Shown here piece by piece: positions 9,339-17,909 of a stretch of 50,356 bases of DNA. Every line of letters begins with the position of its first letter. Within the stretch, counting starts at the first letter, position 1. The position numbers and the translations under genes are program-made. The stretch is taken from contig CAIYPP010000107.1 in NCBI GenBank assembly GCA_903928115.1, positions 1 through 50,356 of the forward strand, written 5' to 3'. The notes beneath the pieces are model-generated. The model made no database searches. It was given only the letters and a program-made list of their open reading frames with translations, and was not told where the DNA came from. This DNA is from an uncultured Planctomycetota bacterium (GTDB lineage: Bacteria > Planctomycetota > UBA1135 > GCA-002686595).

Positions 9339-11876
9339 TCAGGGCACGAACGTCAGTCGCAGGCCATCCGAGAGGGCCGTGCTCGCGTTGCCGAAGCCGG
9401 TATCGCGGAACCACGCTTGGAAGTACCAGGTGGTGCCAGAAACCAGGATGCCCGCGGCGGGACCGGTGAGCAGATTCACCGCGTGAGCGAGGCTCGTCGT
9501 TCCTCCGGAGCCCGCGAGCGGCAGGCGCTGCGTAGGGCCGCCGACGCACTTGATGCCGCCGCCGAAGTTGATGAAGGCCGTCTGCGGGCCGTAGAGGAAC
9601 AGGCCGTAGGTCGAGCTCGGCACGGGCGCGGCGGAGAGCACGAGGTTGTTCGCGGAGAGGCTCGTCGAGCCCGTCGCAGCCATCCGGGCCGGAGCGCCGC
9701 TCGAGTTCTGGATCGCCGTGCAGTACGAGAGCCCGAGCGGACCTTGGCACACGATCTTCCGCACGCGGAAGCCGTCGAACCCGCCCTCGACGATCGATGC
9801 GCCCCCGCCGTCGTTGACGGTCACGCGCACGCGCATGTTCGCGCCCAGCGGCACGCCGAGCGCCGCGATCGATGCCCCGCTGATCACGTGGGAGCGCCAG
9901 CCATTCGAGTTCGTCGTATGGCGCACCAGCTCCGTCCAAGGCCCCGCGCCATTCGCTGGGCTGATCTCCAACTTGAACATGTCGACGCCGTTCGCGATCG
10001 ACAGTCGCAGGTAGTACAGGTACTCGAGCGCGAGATCCGAGCCCGAGAGGTCGAGCGGCGGCGAGAGCAGCTGCACCGCGCCCAAGTCGACATCGCTGTT
10101 GCCCATCGTGTTGCCGGTGAGCCAGCACGAACCCGAGCCATCGCCATCGACGAGCGGCGCATAGCCCCAGTAGGGGTCCTGCACGGGCACGCCACGCTGC
10201 CATGGACCGCCGACGGCACCGAGCACGCTCGGCGTCCAGCCGAGGTCGGTCTCGAAGTTGTCGGAGAAGCTCGTCGTCGATGCGCCGACGGGTGCCGCGA
10301 GCGGACTTGCGGGAGCCGTCGAAGGGAAGCGAATCGCCCCGCAGCTCTGCTCGTCGAACTCGTAGTACCACTGGGGAGTGTCCGAGCACGCGAACGGCGG
10401 AAGCGAGCCCGTCCAGACGCCGCCGCCTTGCGTCGAGAGCGTCACGAGCTGCCATGGCATGCCGGGGCTGGCGCGCCAATAGGAGCGCACGGCGCCCAGC
10501 GGCACTCCGGAGATCGTCGCGCTCAGCGGGTTCGCTTGGAACGGCGCGAGGACGCTGGGCACACTCGCAGAGATGCCTTCGTACGACGGCAGGCACGCGA
10601 GCGCGGCGTTCGTCATGTCCTGCGCCGACACCGGATGAAACGACGGCATCACGTTTCCGAGGCCACCGCCGCACAAGTGGCAATAGCTCATCAGCGTGCC
10701 CTGAGTCGTGCACGCCTGCTGCGTCTGGCAGCCGCCGAAGTAGCCGGACGGCGCGCATTCATCGACCGGCGGGCAGTAGTCGTGCGTGTGCGGCGCGGAG
10801 AAGTTGTGGCCGAGCTCGTGCGCGCACACCATGAAGTCCCAGTTCGCAGGGCTCTGCTGCACGGGGAAGGGCGTTCCCGCGTCGAGGTTGCCCGACACGG
10901 CGAAGTTGTACGTGTTGTCGCACAGCACTCCGAGCCACGCGACTCCGCCCCCGAGTCCCGCCCCGCTCATGAAGTGCCCGACGCGCGCTCCGGCAGGGAT
11001 GTTGCCGACCCAAGCCGCTTGGAACTCACCGAGCATCGCGCCCGCTCCGCCGCCGTTGTCCGGAGTCGACCACGGATCGCTCGCCGTCGTGTAGAAGCCG
11101 ACGTAGGGGAACGTCAGGATCGTCGACGCCTGCGTCTCGTAGCGGTCGGAGATGAAGGCCCACAGCGTCGCGGTGTAGCTCGCTTGAGCGGAGACGCTGT
11201 TGAAGCGCTGGAAGTACTGGAAGTCGCTCTCGATCGCGACCTTGCACTCGCGCAGATTGCAGGTGCCTGCGCCGAGGTACGCCGGACCGCCGCTGCTGGG
11301 AAACGTCGGCGTGGCCGCGCGGCGCGTGGGACGAAGCATGGAGCACGCGCCGTCGTGGGCGGTCCCGAGCGCGTTCAAGCTCGCCTCGGTCGTCATCAGA
11401 ACGTCGGCGTGATCCCAGTCATCGCCGGGGGCGGGTCGCGTGATCAGGTGCACGAGCTGCGATCCGGTGTGGATCCATCCCTGTGCACCGAGGTGGGAAA
11501 ACGCCAGACGCACGTCGCTCCCCGCCAAGCCGCGCACCGAGCCCTTCCAGACCGAGAGCGCGAGTCCGTCGAGCAGATCTCCCGCCGGCGCGCCATCGAC
11601 GTGGAAGGCAAAGCCGAGCCGCGCGTGATCGATGCGCTGCAGGTCGAGGTCGACGACACTTCCGTCGGGCAGCAGCACGCCGTCGAAGCTCGCGCTCCAC
11701 TGATGCGAGAGCTCGTCCGTCTCGAGCGCGTCGATGCTGTGAACCAGTCCGCCAGTCGCGGGCTCGCTGGCCGTCAGCGTCAGCGGAAACGCCGCTTGGG
11801 GAAACGCCGAACCAACGAGACCCAGAGTGGGGGCGCAGCAGATCAGGAGCGTTCGAAACAACGCGGGGATCCTCAT
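9339..11876 (-). CDS. Secreted reprolysin-like zinc metalloprotease (copy 2 of 3)
   Basis: An 845-aa paralogue of the neighbouring proteases with the same order of parts. ATG 11876 is chosen because MRIPALFRTLLICCAPTLGL starts a signal peptide. The propeptide-like region has a lone cysteine after the signal (Cys178). The catalytic zinc motif is HELGHNFSAPH at residues 353-363, followed by the Met-turn LMSYCHLC. A jelly-roll/MAM-like domain with NFETDLGW and DGDGSGSCWLTGN comes next. The C-terminal module ends LSDGLRLTFVP. Disulfide cysteines around the domain start (CNLRECKVAIESDFQYFQRF) match those of copy 1. It lies 141 bp upstream of copy 1, long enough for its own promoter or for intergenic processing. 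Confidence 0.9.
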   Translation of the reverse strand: MRIPALFRTLLICCAPTLGLVGSAFPQAAFPLTLTASEPATGGLVHSIDALETDELSHQWSASFDGVLLPDGSVVDLDLQRIDHARLGFAFHVDGAPAGDLLDGLALSVWKGSVRGLAGSDVRLAFSHLGAQGWIHTGSQLVHLITRPAPGDDWDHADVLMTTEASLNALGTAHDGACSMLRPTRRAATPTFPSSGGPAYLGAGTCNLRECKVAIESDFQYFQRFNSVSAQASYTATLWAFISDRYETQASTILTFPYVGFYTTASDPWSTPDNGGGAGAMLGEFQAAWVGNIPAGARVGHFMSGAGLGGGVAWLGVLCDNTYNFAVSGNLDAGTPFPVQQSPANWDFMVCAHELGHNFSAPHTHDYCPPVDECAPSGYFGGCQTQQACTTQGTLMSYCHLCGGGLGNVMPSFHPVSAQDMTNAALACLPSYEGISASVPSVLAPFQANPLSATISGVPLGAVRSYWRASPGMPWQLVTLSTQGGGVWTGSLPPFACSDTPQWYYEFDEQSCGAIRFPSTAPASPLAAPVGASTTSFSDNFETDLGWTPSVLGAVGGPWQRGVPVQDPYWGYAPLVDGDGSGSCWLTGNTMGNSDVDLGAVQLLSPPLDLSGSDLALEYLYYLRLSIANGVDMFKLEISPANGAGPWTELVRHTTNSNGWRSHVISGASIAALGVPLGANMRVRVTVNDGGGASIVEGGFDGFRVRKIVCQGPLGLSYCTAIQNSSGAPARMAATGSTSLSANNLVLSAAPVPSSTYGLFLYGPQTAFINFGGGIKCVGGPTQRLPLAGSGGTTSLAHAVNLLTGPAAGILVSGTTWYFQAWFRDTGFGNASTALSDGLRLTFVP

Positions 11877-11951
11877 CGACGGAGTGGGGTCGTCCACACC
11901 CCTATTGTGCCGTCCTTCGGATCTCACGGAGGCGCATTTTGGCGACGCTGA

Positions 11952-14477
11952 CTACTCGAACGTGATCCGCAGACCATCCGAGAGGTTGGTGCCAGAGCCT
12001 CCAGCGGCGTTGTCGCGGAACCAGCCCTGAAAGTGCCACGTGGTACCCGCGAGGATCGCGCCGGCTGCGGAGCCCGCCTGAGCGTTCACTGCGTGGGCAA
12101 GCGTGCTGCCCGATGCCTGCACCACGGGCAGACGTCGAAGCGGACTCGTGATGCACTTGACGCCGTTGCCGAAGGGCACCTGCGTCGGTTGCACGCCGTA
12201 GAGGAAGAGCCCGCTGGCGCTCAGAGGCACGGGGCTCGCTTGCAGCACGAGGTTGTTTTGCTGCACGCTCGCGGTTCCGCTCGCCGAGATCTGCGCCGGC
12301 GCCCCCGAGGAGTTCGCAAGCGAAGTGCAGTAGCGCGTTCCGATTCCGCTCTGGCAGCTGCGCCGGATCACGCGGAAGCCGTCGACTCCGCCCTCGCTCG
12401 CGCTAAGGATCGGCCCGAGGTCCGCCAGCGCGATGCGGACGCGCATGTTCGGTCCAGGGACGATCCCCGCGGCCAGCAGGTCATCCGGCGCGAGCACGAG
12501 CGACTGCCACGCAGGAGATGAGGTCGTCGACGCGAACACGAGGACGAAGGGCCCCGTGAGCCCGTTCTGGCTGACGCGCACGGTCAGTCGATCCTGCGCG
12601 TCGTTGTTGCGATAGAAGTAGAGGAAGCGCACCTCGGTGCCACTCGCGGAGAGGTCGAGGGCAGGAGACGTGAGCTGCACCACCCCGCCGCTGGTCACGA
12701 AAGTGGTCGAGGGATTGGACGAGTTGCTCGTGAGCCAGCACTGCCCGGAGCCGTCGCCGTCCGTGCGAGGTGCCAACGAATTGGAGGGGTCGAAGATCGG
12801 AACGCCGCGCTCCCAGAGTCCCTTGAGGGTTCCATTCGACGACGTGGTCCAGCCTTGGTCGGTCTCGAAGTTGTCGTCGACGAGGGTCGCGATGCTGACG
12901 ACCTCGAGGCTGAGCGGTGCGGCGGGCGCGCTCGCGGGGTAGTTGAGCGCTCCGCAGACCGCATCGGTGAAGGTATAGAACCAGTTCGGCGTCTCCGAGC
13001 AGGTGAACGGCGGGAGCGATGCCGAGTAGTTGCCGCTTCCGGCGCTCGACATCGTGATGCGCTGCCAAGGCATCGCTGGGCTGGCACGCCAGACGAGCTC
13101 GACGGGTCCGACCGGCGTGCCACCGACGCTGGCGGTCACGGGCGTCGCCTGCTCCGGAGCGGCAACCGTGGGCTCCGAGCCCGAGATCTGTGCCAACTGC
13201 GGTAAGTGCGTCGCGGCTGCCGCGCTCATGTTCTGCGCCGAGACGGGATGGAAGAACGTCGTGATGTTGCCCGCGCCGCCGGGGCAGTAGACGCAATAGC
13301 TCATCAGCGTCCCGCTCGAGGTGCACACTTGCGACGTTTGGCACGGGCCCGCGGACTGCATCGACTCGCACTTATCGAGCGGCGGGCAGTAGTCGTGGGT
13401 GTGCAACGCGTTGAACGCGTGGCCGACCTCGTGGGCGCAGACGTAGAAGTCCCAGTTCGCCGGGTTCTGCCCGATCGGGAACACGGAGAGTGCATCGAGA
13501 TTGCCCGACACACCAAAGTTGAAGGTCGTACTCCCGAGTGTGTTGAGAAAGGCGCCGCCGCCGCCGAGCGCGGCACCGCTCATGAAGTGGCCCAGCCGTC
13601 CGCTGCCGGGAATCGCGCCGGTCCAAGCGGTTTGGAACTCGGTGAGCATTTGGAAGATCGAGCCCGGGCCGTCGGGTGTGGTCCACGGATCGTTCGCCGT
13701 GGTGTGAAGTCCGACGTAGGGGAAGGTGAGCAGCGTGGAAGTCTGCGACTCGTAGCGCGTGCTGATGAACGACCAGAGCGACGCAATGTAGGTGGCCTGT
13801 GCGTTGACGTCTTGGAAGCGCTGGAAGAACTGAAAGTCCGTCTCGATCGAGATCGTGCAAAGGCGCAGCGCGCAACTCGGTGTCAGCAGAGCCGCGGCAT
13901 TCGTCGAAAACGTCGAAATGGCGGCGGGTTGCGGACTCGCCGGAGTCGCTGGCGCAACGACGCACCCGCGCGGGAGTGACTGCCTCGCAGTTTCGAGCGC
14001 CGCTTCGTCCACCAGCAACACGTCCGAGGCGGTCCAGTCGCCGCTGGGCGCTGGACGCGAGATCACGTGCACGAGCTCGCTGCCCGTGTCGATCCAGCCG
14101 TGGACCCCGTAGTGCGAGAACGCGAGCATCGCATACCCGCCAACGAAGCCTGACACGGAGCCCTGCCACACCGACAAGGCACTCGCTTCGAGCAGGTCCG
14201 GCCGCGGCTGACCGTCGACGTGGAAGTTCCACTTCAACCGCTCGTGGTCGATGCGCGCGAGATCGAGATCCACGAGAGTGCCACTGGGCAGCAGCAGCCC
14301 TCCGAGGCTCGCGCGATGGAGCTTGGCGAGCTCGTCTGTCGCCGAGTGGTCGAGCGAGTAGCGCAGTCCGCCGGTGGAAGGCTCGACCTCTTGCAGCGCC
14401 AGCGGGAGCTGTATGGAAAGACTCGGCGAGCCACAAACCAGAAGCACACACGTGAAGATCATCGGTCCAGCATGCAC
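11952..14477 (-). CDS. Secreted reprolysin-like zinc metalloprotease (copy 3 of 3)
   Basis: An 841-aa protein if started at GTG 14477, or 836 aa from ATG 14462; both place a signal peptide (MIFTCVLLVCGSPSLS) at the N terminus and neither has a strong ribosome site. This copy is the most divergent of the three. The zinc site is HEVGHAFNALH at residues 349-359 and the Met-turn is LMSYCVYC. The lone propeptide cysteine is Cys172. The domain start has CALRLCTISIETDFQFFQRF, in which the second motif residue differs from copies 1 and 2. The C-terminal module ends LSDGLRITFE. It is first in the tandem array, 75 bp upstream of copy 2, so the three may be co-transcribed. Confidence 0.9.
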   Translation of the reverse strand: MHAGPMIFTCVLLVCGSPSLSIQLPLALQEVEPSTGGLRYSLDHSATDELAKLHRASLGGLLLPSGTLVDLDLARIDHERLKWNFHVDGQPRPDLLEASALSVWQGSVSGFVGGYAMLAFSHYGVHGWIDTGSELVHVISRPAPSGDWTASDVLLVDEAALETARQSLPRGCVVAPATPASPQPAAISTFSTNAAALLTPSCALRLCTISIETDFQFFQRFQDVNAQATYIASLWSFISTRYESQTSTLLTFPYVGLHTTANDPWTTPDGPGSIFQMLTEFQTAWTGAIPGSGRLGHFMSGAALGGGGAFLNTLGSTTFNFGVSGNLDALSVFPIGQNPANWDFYVCAHEVGHAFNALHTHDYCPPLDKCESMQSAGPCQTSQVCTSSGTLMSYCVYCPGGAGNITTFFHPVSAQNMSAAAATHLPQLAQISGSEPTVAAPEQATPVTASVGGTPVGPVELVWRASPAMPWQRITMSSAGSGNYSASLPPFTCSETPNWFYTFTDAVCGALNYPASAPAAPLSLEVVSIATLVDDNFETDQGWTTSSNGTLKGLWERGVPIFDPSNSLAPRTDGDGSGQCWLTSNSSNPSTTFVTSGGVVQLTSPALDLSASGTEVRFLYFYRNNDAQDRLTVRVSQNGLTGPFVLVFASTTSSPAWQSLVLAPDDLLAAGIVPGPNMRVRIALADLGPILSASEGGVDGFRVIRRSCQSGIGTRYCTSLANSSGAPAQISASGTASVQQNNLVLQASPVPLSASGLFLYGVQPTQVPFGNGVKCITSPLRRLPVVQASGSTLAHAVNAQAGSAAGAILAGTTWHFQGWFRDNAAGGSGTNLSDGLRITFE

Positions 14478-14557
14478 TAGGGCGTCGATCCTGACGAGGT
14501 GGCTTCCGAGTCGAGTCGTTCGCTGGGATCGAAAACAGCCCCGAGACCGCGTCCAGA

Positions 14558-15697
14558 TCAGAGATCCGCGCGCAGGATCGCGCAGTCGATCCCACCGTTT
14601 AGAACGCGCGTCGACTCGGCGGCCTTCAGGCCCAGTTCATGGGAGATCGCGCCCGATTGCACCAGCAGCGCGACGTGGAAGCCCGCGGCGCTCCGGCGCA
14701 ACCACGCGCCAAAGTCGCGGTAGAGCCGCGCGACATCGCGGTCCTCGCCGATGCGCTCGCCCCACGGGGGATTGCTGACGATCCAAGCGCCCCAGCCCTT
14801 GCGCGGCTCGAAGTCGAGCGCGTTGCCGTGCTCGAGCTCGACTGCATCCGCGAGCCCCACTGCGCGCAGATTCTCCTTCGCGCCCTCGATCGTCTTGGCG
14901 TCGAGGTCCCGACCGATCAGGCGGGTCTTGGACGGTGTCGCAGCGGCGCGCGCCTGTGCGCGCAGCTTTTCGCCGAGCTTCGCGTCGTGCCCCGGCCACC
15001 GCTCGCAGCCGAAGCGCTCGCGATAGAGCCCCGGCGCCATGTTGCGCGCGATCATCGCGGCTTCGATCAGCACGGTGCCCGAGCCGCAGAACGGATCGAT
15101 CAGCGGCGCGCGGCGATCCCAGCGCGAGAGCAGCACCAGCGCCGCGGCGAACGTCTCCGCCATCGGCGCACGGCCTTGGAACGTGCGCCAGCCGCGCTTG
15201 TGCAGCGACTCGCCCGAGGTGTCGACGAGCAGGGTGCAACGGTCGCGGAAAATGTGCGCGTAAACGCCGAGGTCGGCGTTCTCCTTTGCGACGGTGGGGC
15301 GCGTGCCGTGCTTCTCGCGCAGGTGATCGACGATCGCGTCCTTGACGCGCTGCTCGATGAACAGCGAGTGGTCCAGCGCCGAGCTGGAGGTGTGGGCGTC
15401 GACGATGAGCGTTCCGTCCGCGCGCACGAAGCGCTCCCACTCGACGGTTCGAGCGCCCGCGTAGAGCGCGTCCGCATCCGCAGCCTCGAACCGAGCGACG
15501 CGCATGAGCACGCGGATCGCCGTGCGGAGCCAGAGGTTCGCGCGGAGCGCATCCGCGAGCGTGCCCTCGAAGTAGACGCCACCCACCTGTCGCTCGACCT
15601 TCGAGAGGCCGAGAGACTTCACCTCGTCGTGCAACACGGGCTCGAGGCCCGGCGCGCAGGTTGCAAAGAAGCGCTCGCGGCGCGCAGGCGTGCTCAC
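14558..15697 (-). CDS. rlmL: THUMP-domain rRNA guanine-N2 methyltransferase (RlmL N-terminal type)
   Basis: A 379-aa enzyme. The GTG at 15697 is the preferred start: it overlaps the TGA of the upstream exonuclease gene in a GTGA junction, and the family block FFATCAPGLEPVLHDEVKSL follows after nine residues. A TTG six codons earlier (15715) is possible. THUMP-type residues span about 45-160. The Rossmann methyltransferase begins with LIDPFCGSGTVLIEAAMIA (SAM-binding motif I), followed by the second acidic motif IGRDLDAKTIEGAKEN and the catalytic SNPPWGERIGED (NPPY-type, here with Trp). This matches the first half of E. coli RlmKL, which makes m2G2445 in 23S rRNA; the RlmK half is absent, as is usual outside gammaproteobacteria. 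The exact target base is inferred from family. Confidence 0.88.
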   Translation of the reverse strand: MSTPARRERFFATCAPGLEPVLHDEVKSLGLSKVERQVGGVYFEGTLADALRANLWLRTAIRVLMRVARFEAADADALYAGARTVEWERFVRADGTLIVDAHTSSSALDHSLFIEQRVKDAIVDHLREKHGTRPTVAKENADLGVYAHIFRDRCTLLVDTSGESLHKRGWRTFQGRAPMAETFAAALVLLSRWDRRAPLIDPFCGSGTVLIEAAMIARNMAPGLYRERFGCERWPGHDAKLGEKLRAQARAAATPSKTRLIGRDLDAKTIEGAKENLRAVGLADAVELEHGNALDFEPRKGWGAWIVSNPPWGERIGEDRDVARLYRDFGAWLRRSAAGFHVALLVQSGAISHELGLKAAESTRVLNGGIDCAILRADL

Positions 15698-16458
15698 TTG
15701 CCGAGCTCGAGCCAAGCGTAGAACTTCTCGCGCGGAATGGGTTCACCCATCCACGACGTGTCGGGCAACGGCAGCGCGAGGCACTCGCGCACCTTGAGCA
15801 ATGCGCGCATCGGCTCGCGCGAGAGCGTGCCCTTCTTCGTCTTCCAGCGCACCTCGCGCAGCTCGACGATGCGCGCGACGATCGCTTCGGTGATGCGGCA
15901 GTCGCCCGCGACGTAGTCGAGCACACGCTGGCGGTTGCCGCTCTCCCACTCTTGCGGCGCATCGGCGCCGCTCATCAGCTTCTTCTCGCCGATGCCGAGC
16001 GCCTCGCCGACGGAGGCAAGGCCGATCGGGAAGCCGCGCTGGCACATGAACTGGAACATGGGGTCGTAGAGGTCGAGCGCAATCTCCGCCGCGAGCTTGC
16101 GGTCGCCTGCGGCGTGGGCGATCCAGCGCAGGTCGAACGAGAGTCCGTTCCACGCGCACACCTTGACGCCGGCGAGTTGTTGCTGGCGCAGCCACTGGAG
16201 CATGTCGAGCGCCGTCGCGGCGTCGAGCGTGCCGTGCGGAGCGCCGCGCTCGTCCTTCATGTACCAGTGCCGCAGGAGGCCCGTGTCCGTGACGGCCGCG
16301 CTGCACGAGATCAGGAGCGGGCCGGCGCTGTCGAGATCGGCGTCGGGGGCGATCAAGTTTGCTGTTTCGATGTCGAAGGCGACGCGCTGCGCCTTCGCGG
16401 TGGCGGGCGCCGCGTCAGCGAAAAGGCTCTGCTGCTCCTGCTTGCTCATGGCGCGCAT
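15694..16458 (-). CDS. DEDD-type 3'-5' exonuclease / ribonuclease H-like protein
   Basis: A protein of 254 aa from ATG 16458, or 251 aa from ATG 16449; the frame runs further upstream but only as low-complexity sequence. VAFDIETANL gives the first catalytic Asp and Glu, AWNGLSFDLRWI the second-motif Asp, and DYVAGDCRITEAI the third-motif Asp. This is the DnaQ-like RNase H fold with 3'-5' exonuclease motifs. The C-terminal 60 residues (KTKKGTLSREPMRALL onward) look accessory. The gene is translationally coupled to the rRNA methyltransferase by a 4-bp overlap, which suggests RNA metabolism, but whether the substrate is RNA or DNA cannot be read from the sequence. Confidence 0.75.
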   Translation of the reverse strand: MRAMSKQEQQSLFADAAPATAKAQRVAFDIETANLIAPDADLDSAGPLLISCSAAVTDTGLLRHWYMKDERGAPHGTLDAATALDMLQWLRQQQLAGVKVCAWNGLSFDLRWIAHAAGDRKLAAEIALDLYDPMFQFMCQRGFPIGLASVGEALGIGEKKLMSGADAPQEWESGNRQRVLDYVAGDCRITEAIVARIVELREVRWKTKKGTLSREPMRALLKVRECLALPLPDTSWMGEPIPREKFYAWLELGK

Positions 16459-16554
16459 TGTGACCCGCTCGGAGCCGCGGGGCCACAGCGGGGCGGCTTC
16501 CGGTGGGGAACCTCGGACCTCTGGCCGTTGCCTGCGGCGACGGGCGGTATAAAT

Positions 16555-16560
16555 GAGGGA
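16555..16560 (+). promoter_or_regulatory. Ribosome binding site of the VWA gene
   Basis: GAGGGA lies 8 nt before ATG 16569. It is one of the clearer Shine-Dalgarno matches in the window and supports that start. Confidence 0.6.
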
Positions 16561-16568
16561 CCGCACCG

Positions 16569-17909
16569 ATGCTCAAGCCCACTTCGCTGCTCGCTTCCGC
16601 GTTGCTCCTCTGCGGTCCCGCGCTCGCCCAGTTGCGTCCGCCGGGCGCCGGAACGCCGCCTCCGCAGCAGCCCCCGAAGCCTGCCGAGGAAAAGCCTGCG
16701 CCGCCGCAGCCACTCAATCGCGTGATGACGGAGGCCATCGCGAAGTCCTACGGCACGGCCGAGCATTGGGCCCTGCAGTCGATCGTGCTGCTCTCGCTCG
16801 GAAATGACTTTCACCCCGCGGGCGCGGTTCCGCTGACCGCGGCGCTGCGCGCGGACGATGTGCGACTACGGCCTTACGCCGTCGAGGTCCTGCGCGGAAT
16901 GGAGGCGCGCAAGCTCGCGTCGGTCGCTACGCCGGAGCTGGTCGATGCGCTCGTCGAGCTCGCGAGCAAGGAGAAGAACGACCTGCTCGCATCGCGGCTC
17001 GTCGAGGTGCTCTCGCGGCTCTTCCCAGAGGGGCCGGGCGCAGAGCGCAAGTCGTGGAAGCGCTGGTGGCAGGAGAAGCGCGAGACGTATGCGATCGCGG
17101 AGTGGCAAGCGCCGCCGAGCGAGCCCGCGGACGGCCGCAGCGCTGCGGGCGCGTTCGTCGAGCGCGCGTTCGACCTGCGCGATGCTGGGCTCGATGTCGC
17201 GATCGTGATCGACTCGACCGGCAGCATGCAGGCGGCGATCGACCTCGCGCGGGACGCGATCTACGACGTCGTGAGTCTCCTGTCGGGCGTAGCGCCGAAG
17301 CTCCGCCTCGGCGTCGTGCACTACAAGGACGTCAGCGACTTCAGCGACGGCGCGCAGCTGCTCGTGCCGCTCACCAAGAAGCAAGACGAGGTGCGCGAGA
17401 GTCTCTCCAAGCTCGTCGCGAACGGCGGCGGAGACTTGCCCGAGAACGTCGACAAGGGCTTCGAGTTCGCGCTCAGCAAGGAGATGGACTGGAACAAGGA
17501 GGCCAACCGCCTGATCTTGATCATCGGCGACGCACCCCCGCACCCGAACACGATGGAGCCGCTCCTCAAAGCCATCAAGGACGCGCACGACAGGCCGTTC
17601 GTGCGCGGGAGCAAGCCCTTGTCGGGCAAGCGTGAGTCCCTCAAGCCCTTCATCACTTCGACGATCTGCACCAGCCTCGCTGCGAAGGTCGAGTTCGAGC
17701 AGCTTGCGAAGGCGGGCGGCGGGACGCCCGTGTTCATGGACGTGCGCAACGGCGGCGGCAAGGCGATGAACGACGTCGACACGGCCAAGGCGGCGCGCTC
17801 GGTCGTGGAGCACATCCTGCTCCTGAGCTTCGGCGCCCAGTATCGCGCACAATTGCAGAGCTTCGTGCGCGTGTTCTTCGACTACCGCGACGCGGGTCTG
17901 TTCAAGTAG
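16569..17909 (+). CDS. Secreted von Willebrand factor A (VWA) domain protein
   Basis: A 446-aa protein. ATG 16569 is preceded by GAGGGA with an 8-nt spacer and followed by a signal peptide ending at ALAQ. Residues about 22-48 are a Pro-rich linker. Residues 50-165 form a helical, HEAT-like region (PLTAALRADDVRLRPYAVEV). The VWA domain spans about 208-430: VAIVIDSTGSMQAAIDLA contains a complete MIDAS DxSxS (Asp215-Ser219), and RLILIIGDAPPHPNTM is a later strand with an acidic residue. Such domains bind protein partners through a divalent metal. It is divergent from the exonuclease gene and its last 8 bp overlap the convergent DTW gene. The partner is unknown. Confidence 0.85.
   Translation: MLKPTSLLASALLLCGPALAQLRPPGAGTPPPQQPPKPAEEKPAPPQPLNRVMTEAIAKSYGTAEHWALQSIVLLSLGNDFHPAGAVPLTAALRADDVRLRPYAVEVLRGMEARKLASVATPELVDALVELASKEKNDLLASRLVEVLSRLFPEGPGAERKSWKRWWQEKRETYAIAEWQAPPSEPADGRSAAGAFVERAFDLRDAGLDVAIVIDSTGSMQAAIDLARDAIYDVVSLLSGVAPKLRLGVVHYKDVSDFSDGAQLLVPLTKKQDEVRESLSKLVANGGGDLPENVDKGFEFALSKEMDWNKEANRLILIIGDAPPHPNTMEPLLKAIKDAHDRPFVRGSKPLSGKRESLKPFITSTICTSLAAKVEFEQLAKAGGGTPVFMDVRNGGGKAMNDVDTAKAARSVVEHILLLSFGAQYRAQLQSFVRVFFDYRDAGLFK

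Larger units (their letters stand above)
6678..14477 (-). repeat. Tandem triplication of a metalloprotease gene
   Basis: Three head-to-tail genes of about 2.5 kb encode proteins with the same domain order and conserved blocks throughout (propeptide, HExxH domain, jelly-roll, C-terminal module). Copies 1 and 2 look closer to each other than to copy 3. The divergence is spread across the length, which suggests old duplication rather than recent amplification. Confidence 0.85.

Noticed and set aside
7872..11951. A 1359-codon open frame on the plus strand across two metalloprotease genes
   Set aside because: It is antisense to well-supported protease genes, is very rich in Arg, Ala and Glu with no domain, and reflects the lack of stop codons in shadow frames of high-GC coding DNA.
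16528..16553. TTGCCT ... TATAAA as a sigma70 promoter for the VWA gene
   Set aside because: The spacing is only 14 nt, and a start site 6-8 nt after the -10 would remove the good ribosome site at 16555-16560.
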